Assembly (NCBI RefSeq): GCF_900101825.1 | Contig: NZ_FNAG01000005.1 | Span: 1 to 64,000 of the forward strand | From: Aquimonas voraii | GTDB lineage: Bacteria; Pseudomonadota; Gammaproteobacteria; Xanthomonadales; Xanthomonadaceae | Direction: 5' to 3' | DNA length: 64,000 nt | Part shown: positions 59,466 through 64,000 of the stretch, piece by piece | Position numbering within the stretch: position 1 is the first letter of the stretch | Layout: each line of letters starts with the position of its first letter | Notes under the pieces: generated by a model | Database searches by the model: none | Told to the model about the DNA's origin: nothing | Seen by the model: only the letters and a program-made list of their open reading frames with translations | Made by a program: the position numbers and the translations under genes

Positions 59466-59559
59466 TGGTTTGTTGTCGCAGACAGTGCAAGGAATGAATT
59501 TGCAATTGCTGATCGAGTTTTCAATCAGTTAAGCGAAACAGAGCGAAGCAGGGGTCAGG

Positions 59560-59716
59560 TCTAGCAACGTAGCATCGTGGTGCCGTCGGAGGTAGGCGCG
59601 GCGGCGGGTTTCGAAGCTGCACACGGCGCCGCTGATGCAGGCGAAGCGGCAGCGGCTGTCCAGCGCGGCGTGGTAGGGCGCGGTGTAGTCGCCATAGCTG
59701 TGGCCGGCGATGCCGA
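59560..59716 (-). pseudogene. Remnant of an alpha/beta hydrolase
   Basis: Read on the minus strand, about 50 codons give GVGIAGHSYGDYTAPYHAAL, then RFACISGAVCSFETRRR. GHSYG is a typical serine-hydrolase nucleophile elbow. The rest of the enzyme is missing on both sides: the sequence stops making sense left of about 59575 and gives way to the PIN-domain gene on the right. A decayed fragment left by deletion or rearrangement. Confidence 0.5.
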
Positions 59717-60083
59717 CCCCATCATTTACACGCTCGAAGCGCATGAGCGCTTCGCCGAACGCTTTGCGCCGCTGTTCCAGCGGCATGCCGCGGGCGAGTT
59801 GGTGTTGGCGGTGACCACGGTCGCCGTGGCGGAAGTGCTGACCGGCCCCTTGCGGGCGGGGGAGGAAGCGCTGGCCAAGCGCTACCGCGGGCTGCTCGAG
59901 AGCTGGCGGGTGGTGGAGCTCAGCAGCGACATCGCCGAGAGCGCGGCGCGCCTGCGCGAGCAGTACGGCCTGAAGCTGCGCGATGCGATCCAGCTGGCCA
60001 GCGCATTGGCGATCAATGCCGAGGCGCTGGTCACGCACGACCGCGATTTCGCCCAGGTGCGCGGCATGCGCGTGTTGGGCTGA
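59700..60083 (+). pseudogene. PIN-domain (VapC-like) ribonuclease, 5' end replaced
   Basis: The coding frame from about 59700 gives DADPIIYTLEAHERFAERFAPLF, then TVAVAEVLTGPLR, KLRDAIQLASALAINAEALVTHDRDF: a PIN domain with its acidic residues (Asp near the start, Glu in VAEVL, Asp in KLRDAI and HDRDF). The usual beta-strand before the first Asp is absent; the bases there belong to the hydrolase remnant on the other strand. A GTG near 59699-59703 could still start translation. No antitoxin gene precedes it. Confidence 0.55.
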
Positions 60084-60153
60084 GCTGTCCACATCGCATT
60101 GCCTGCGCCGCAGGCAGCGGCGGCCGCAACAGGTGGATGGCTCGCGGCGGCTC

Positions 60154-61386
60154 TCAGGCCTCGCTGCGCCGCCCCTGCTTTCCGAGGCCTGCGCACTTCT
60201 TCTCCACTTCGATCTGCTGGAACAGCTCGACCAGCTGCTGCGCGTTGTTGCGCCACTGCCGGTGCTCGACGACGTAGCGGCGGGCGCGTTCGCCGACTTC
60301 GCGGATCTCCTCGGGCTTCAGGGCCAGCAAGGTCTCCAGGCAGGCCTGCATGTCGCCGCGCGGGAACAGCCAGCCGGTGACGCCGTGCTCGATCACTTCG
60401 GCGATGGGGCCGTAGTCGGGTGCGACCACGGGCACGCCCATGGCCATCAGTTCGAACAGCTTCATCGGCGAGCCGTAGGTGTTGGAGTCAGGCAGCACCG
60501 AGACGTCCATGGCGGCGATCAGGCCGGGCACCTGCGCGTGCGGCACGGCGCCGGTCAGCACGGCCTGCGCGCTCACGCCGTGCTGCTGCAGCGAGGCCTC
60601 GACCTGCCTGCGGGTCTTGCCGTCGCCCACCAGCAGCAGGCGCAGGTCCTGGCGCGCCGCCAGCTGCGGGGCGGCGGCGTCGATGAAGCGGTGGATGCCG
60701 TGCCATTCGACGAAGGCGCCGAGGTAGCCGCAGACCAGGTGCCCGTCGACGCCGAGGCTCTGGCGGATGGCGCGGCGGTCGGTCTTTTCGGGGTCGAAGC
60801 GGGTGATGTCGGCGGCATTGGGGCTGACGATGCAGGTGGCGAGGCGGCCGTGCGCGGCCAGCACCTGGTCGCGGAAGGCGCTGGAGACGAACACCAGGCC
60901 GTCGCAGCGGGAGAACACCCAGGCTTCGATGCGCCGCGCCAGGCCGCGCATCAGCAGTGGCCGCACCCGCGGCATCACCGCCGAGTCGTTGACTTCGAGC
61001 ACGATGGGCACGCCGCGCCGGCGCGCCAGCCACACGCCCGCGAACAGGAACAGCGAGTAGCGCTCGTAGATCCACACGCCGGGCGCGCGCTTGAGCCGCG
61101 CGCGCAGCCGCCACCAGGCGACGCCGTTGTAGAGCAGTTCGAGCAGCTCGAACAGCCACTCGGGCGCGCGCGCGGCCACCGCCGACAGCAGGCGCGAAAG
61201 CCGGCTGGGCGCAGGCGCGGCGCTGCCGGCCGCGGTCTCTTCCGGCGCTTCGGGGTGGGCGCCGGGCAGCGACAGGATCTCGACTTCGAAGCCGAGCTGC
61301 CGCAGCGCCGCGGTGACGCTGCGGATGTGCACGCCCTCGACGCTGCGGCCGCGGGTGCGATGGTGGTAGAGCACCTTGTCAGTCAT
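60154..61386 (-). CDS. Family 4 glycosyltransferase
   Basis: A 410-residue GT-B enzyme. The acceptor half begins VLYHHRTRGRSVEGVHIRSV and includes WIYERYSLFLFAGVWLARRRGVPIVLEVND. The donor half has GYLGAFVEWHGIHRFIDA, LLLVGDGKTRRQVE and SPMKLFELMAMGVPVVAP with the conserved Glu. The start at 61386 overlaps the stop of the next upstream gene (ATGA), so the two GT4 genes form one unit. Specificity unknown. A Gln/Lys-rich helical tail ends the chain. Confidence 0.88.
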   Translation of the reverse strand: MTDKVLYHHRTRGRSVEGVHIRSVTAALRQLGFEVEILSLPGAHPEAPEETAAGSAAPAPSRLSRLLSAVAARAPEWLFELLELLYNGVAWWRLRARLKRAPGVWIYERYSLFLFAGVWLARRRGVPIVLEVNDSAVMPRVRPLLMRGLARRIEAWVFSRCDGLVFVSSAFRDQVLAAHGRLATCIVSPNAADITRFDPEKTDRRAIRQSLGVDGHLVCGYLGAFVEWHGIHRFIDAAAPQLAARQDLRLLLVGDGKTRRQVEASLQQHGVSAQAVLTGAVPHAQVPGLIAAMDVSVLPDSNTYGSPMKLFELMAMGVPVVAPDYGPIAEVIEHGVTGWLFPRGDMQACLETLLALKPEEIREVGERARRYVVEHRQWRNNAQQLVELFQQIEVEKKCAGLGKQGRRSEA

Positions 61387-62564
61387 GGGGCGTGTTCCGA
61401 TACGGCGGCCTGGAGCAGGGCTTCGAGGCGGTCGACATTGGTCTGCCAGCTGAAGGATTCGGCGTGGCGACGGATGCGGGCGCTGTCCCAGTGGCGGGCG
61501 AGTGCCGCCGCGATCGCGGCGGCGAAAGCGGGCGGCTGCTGCGGCGGGGCACGCAGGCCGGCGAATTCGGGCGTGACTTCGCGGATGCCCGGCAGGTCGC
61601 TCACCACCACCGGGCGTCCGCAGGCCATGGCCTCCAGCACGACGTTGGGCACGCCCTCGGCGTGGCTGGGCAGCAACAGCAGGTCGCAGGCCGCCAACCA
61701 CTGGCCGATCTGCGCATGCGGCTGTCGGCCGAGCCAGCGCAGGCGCGCGCTCAGGCCATGGCGGCGAGCCAGGGCTTCCATGGCGGCGCGGTCTTCGCCT
61801 TCCCCGATCACGATGCAGTGCTGCCAGTCATCGGAGGGCAGTTGCCGCAGCGCTTCGACCAGGTCCAGCACGCCCTTGCTGCGCTTCAAGTTGCCGATGT
61901 AGAGCAGCACCCGATCGGCGGCCGGCAGATCCAGCGCGCGTCGCGCCTCGGCGCGGTCGGCTGGCGCGAAACGCTGCAGGTCGATGCCGTTGTAGAGGGT
62001 GTGCAGGCGCTGTGCCTCCACGCCATGCGCGTGCAGCTGGTCGGCCAGGTCGCGGCTGACGGTGAGCACTGCCGTGCTGGCGGCCGCGGCCTGCACCACC
62101 TGGCGACGCCGCGCCGGCGCCTGGCACTGCACGTTGACGTCGCTGCCGTGCGCCTTCAGCAGCACCGGCAGGCCGAGCTGGCGCGCCAGACGCACGGCGG
62201 CCACGCCGTCCGGGTAGAGCCAGGTGGCGAGGATCACGTCCGCGCCCCAGTGCTGGAACCGGGGCAGGGCGCGCCACAAAGAGAGCCAGAGGCTGAAGGC
62301 ATAGCTCGCCCGCCACAGGCCCGGGGTGTAGTAGTACGGCACCGGCGTCACCGTGATGCCCTGGTAGTCGTGGCTGCCGCGCGCCGCGCGCCGATGCCGC
62401 CACCAGCTGCGCCAGGCCACCGGCACCACCACATGCACCGGATGCCGCTGTGCCAGCCGGGTCAGCTGGGCAGCGTTGAACAGGCCGCGGCCGGGCTCCC
62501 AGGGCAGGGGAAAGAGGTTGGTGATGACCAGCACCCTCACGCACGCCCTCCGGCGGTGATCCAT
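61383..62564 (-). CDS. Family 4 glycosyltransferase
   Basis: A 393-residue GT-B enzyme with RVLVITNLFPLPWEPGRGLFNAAQ at the start, LATWLYPDGVAAVRLARQLGLPVLLKAHGSDV in the acceptor half and LLYIGNLKRSKGVLDLVEAL, then SHAEGVPNVVLEAMACGRPVVVS with the donor-site Glu. The pattern resembles exopolysaccharide and teichuronic-type transferases. ATG 62564 is the outermost start; GTG about 8 codons in also precedes the conserved region. First gene of the minus-strand GT4 pair. Confidence 0.88.
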   Translation of the reverse strand: MDHRRRACVRVLVITNLFPLPWEPGRGLFNAAQLTRLAQRHPVHVVVPVAWRSWWRHRRAARGSHDYQGITVTPVPYYYTPGLWRASYAFSLWLSLWRALPRFQHWGADVILATWLYPDGVAAVRLARQLGLPVLLKAHGSDVNVQCQAPARRRQVVQAAAASTAVLTVSRDLADQLHAHGVEAQRLHTLYNGIDLQRFAPADRAEARRALDLPAADRVLLYIGNLKRSKGVLDLVEALRQLPSDDWQHCIVIGEGEDRAAMEALARRHGLSARLRWLGRQPHAQIGQWLAACDLLLLPSHAEGVPNVVLEAMACGRPVVVSDLPGIREVTPEFAGLRAPPQQPPAFAAAIAAALARHWDSARIRRHAESFSWQTNVDRLEALLQAAVSEHAP

Positions 62565-62927
62565 GCCGCGGCGGCAGGGGCTGCGAGTGCTGTCGGCGAA
62601 CTGGATCGGGCACTGGCGGGTTTGAGGCGCACCTGCGCGGCGACGCCGCTGGCGCCTGCCCTTCGCTGCTGTCGCCGGATCGCGCTGCCGACCACCATGC
62701 CGCCCAATTCCCCTCGGGCGCGGGGCGCCCCTGTGTGTCCGGATGCACGGCGCCGAGCCCCGTCTGCCGGAGGGGCGCGGACCGCCTGGGCCCGCAGGCT
62801 CGCCCGCGGACAGCGCCGGATTCTAGCTGCAAACTGCTGGCGCCATCACATTTATGAGGTGATGATTCGCACTCTTCAATCGCCGGGCGCCGCCCGGCGC
62901 GGATCCGGTCCGCGACGGGTGCCCCGC
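62565..62927. other. Divergent gap before the beta-helix gene
   Basis: 363 bases with no credible gene. It includes the inverted repeat CATCAC-N9-GTGATG near 62850-62870 and a strong GC palindrome CGCCGGGCG-C-CGCCCGGCG at 62881-62899, 29 bases before the next start. The latter could fold in the mRNA leader. Confidence 0.45.
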
Positions 62928-64000
62928 ATGAAACGACTGACAGAGTTCGAACCGCGCCTGGCCCGCCGCATGGCCACGGCGGCGCTGTCGAAGCTGCTGA
63001 TGTTGTGGCTGTGGTCTGCCACCGAGCTGCAGGCGGGCGTCGTCGGCGAGGGCCCACAGGGCTTCGACAACGGGCAGCGGCGGGCCTGCACCGGATTCAC
63101 CGCCACCGACGCGGCGGTGATCTGCGTGCGCGCGGGCGCCGCGGCCGGCGGCCTCGGCACGGCGGGGGCGCCGCTGGCAACGCTGACGGCGGCGATCGCG
63201 GGCGCCAAGGCCGGCGATACCGTGCAGGTCGCGGCCGGCACCTACCGCGAGAACGTCGCGTTCGGCCGCTTCAACGCACCCAGCAGCCTGTGCCTGCAGC
63301 TGCTGGGCGGGTTCAGCGCGGACTTCAGCCAGCGTGATGCCGGCACGCACCGCAGCGTGCTCGACGGCCAGGCTGGCAACCCGACGGTGCAGCTGCACCT
63401 GCAGGGCAGCGGCAGCTGTGTGCTCGATGGCTTCGAGATCACCGGCGGCGTGGGCCTTGGCACCACCTGGCAGGACGGCAACGGCAACGGCGGCGGCGTG
63501 TACGCCAGCCTCAGCGATGGCGCCAGCCTGGTGATCAGCCACAACCGCATCCACGGCAACCGCACGCGTCAGCACACCAGCATCGATTCGCGCGGCGGCG
63601 GCGTGTACGCCCGCAACAGCGGCAGCGGCCTGCTGCGCATCGAGGACAACGTGGTGGAGGACAACCTGGCCGGCAAGGGCGCAGGCATCACCGTCAGCGG
63701 TCGCCAGGCCCGCGTGCTGCGCAACCGCATCGCCAACAACACCGCGCACAACGACCATGGCGGCGGCCTCTATGTCTCCACGGCCAGCACCGAGATCCAG
63801 GCCAATGTGATCGTCGGCAACGTGGTCGGTGCGACGGTGGGCTACGGCTGGGGCGGCGGCGTGCTGATCGCCGCGGCAGGGGCGGCGATGGAGCGCAATC
63901 TGATCAGCGACAACTCCGCCTCGGGCCCGGGCTCGGGCGTGTTCTGGGACGAAGGCGCCGAGGGCAGCATGCGCCACGACCTGCTGGTGGCGAACCGCTG
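62928..64000 (+). CDS. Secreted right-handed parallel beta-helix protein (partial)
   Basis: Open from ATG 62928 to the end of the window (357 codons), so the gene is cut by the edge. The N-terminus has a signal-like stretch (LSKLLMLWLWSATELQAG). After a Cys-containing segment come APLATLTAAIAGAKAGDTVQVAAGTYREN and repeated rungs such as VLDGFEITGGVG, LVISHNRIHGNRT, LRIEDNVVEDNLAG and VLRNRIANNTAHNDHGGGLYV. This is the pattern of pectate-lyase-like/DUF1565-type beta-helices that bind or cut polysaccharides. It stands next to glycosyltransferases, so a role on surface glycan is plausible. Catalytic residues are not identified. Confidence 0.8.
   Translation, partial: MKRLTEFEPRLARRMATAALSKLLMLWLWSATELQAGVVGEGPQGFDNGQRRACTGFTATDAAVICVRAGAAAGGLGTAGAPLATLTAAIAGAKAGDTVQVAAGTYRENVAFGRFNAPSSLCLQLLGGFSADFSQRDAGTHRSVLDGQAGNPTVQLHLQGSGSCVLDGFEITGGVGLGTTWQDGNGNGGGVYASLSDGASLVISHNRIHGNRTRQHTSIDSRGGGVYARNSGSGLLRIEDNVVEDNLAGKGAGITVSGRQARVLRNRIANNTAHNDHGGGLYVSTASTEIQANVIVGNVVGATVGYGWGGGVLIAAAGAAMERNLISDNSASGPGSGVFWDEGAEGSMRHDLLVANR

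Noticed and set aside
59528-59534. GTTAAGC as the distal core of a fourth cassette
   Set aside because: The heptamer fits GTTRRRY, but no matching R'' core or pairing arms precede it, so it was not called as an attC.

Overview
The window is GC-rich chromosomal DNA of a gammaproteobacterium, most likely of the Xanthomonadales (Lysobacterales). The reasons are the fused aspartokinase/homoserine dehydrogenase in a thrABC operon, the dnaA-dnaN-recF-gyrB origin block, a tonB-exbB-exbD1-exbD2 operon followed by a third exbD and pdxJ (an arrangement familiar from Xanthomonas), large trypsin-like secreted proteases, and xanthomonad-type intergenic hairpin repeats. It spans the replication origin: leading-strand genes point left from rpmH (rpmH, rnpA, yidC, mnmE) and right from dnaA (dnaA, dnaN, recF, gyrB). 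DnaA boxes lie between dnaA and dnaN, and two identical parS-type palindromes lie in and just after recF.

Left arm (1-26.6 kb): the thrABC operon (minus strand); a secreted trypsin-like protease; a compact block of an XRE-type regulator, a small exported protein and a DUF2145 protein, bracketed by two inverted copies of a dispersed repeat; a phospholipase D-type lipoprotein; YceI, SixA and a second large secreted protease; a Ycf46-type AAA ATPase, TatD and UbiJ; two tandem lipoproteins carrying TonB C-terminal domains; then mnmE, yidC, rnpA and rpmH. The rnpA and yidC genes overlap and no yidD is visible between them.

Right arm, first part (26.9-43.4 kb): dnaA, oriC, dnaN, recF, gyrB; a membrane protein with an inactive transglutaminase domain paired with a RimK-like ATP-grasp ligase; a TPR protein, TonB, ExbB and three ExbD proteins (energy transduction to TonB-dependent receptors); pdxJ and glmS on the opposite strand.

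Right arm, second part (43.5-64 kb): a surface-polysaccharide region. A minus-strand run (two exosortase-system-type hydrolases, galE, a VanZ-like protein, continuing into glmS-pdxJ) faces plus-strand genes for an HzsA-like monohaem beta-propeller protein, an O-antigen ligase/polymerase, a probable deacetylase-fold protein, a GT2, a flippase and a NodB-type deacetylase, with three GT4 enzymes on the minus strand. This cluster is interrupted at 57.3-59.5 kb by visibly lower-GC DNA carrying attC-type recombination sites and small orphan genes: an integron cassette array with no integrase in view, ending in a probable Imm42 immunity gene. A deletion scar then joins the remnant of an alpha/beta hydrolase to a PIN-domain gene. 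The window ends inside a secreted parallel beta-helix protein. No tRNA, rRNA, IS element or CRISPR array was recognised.
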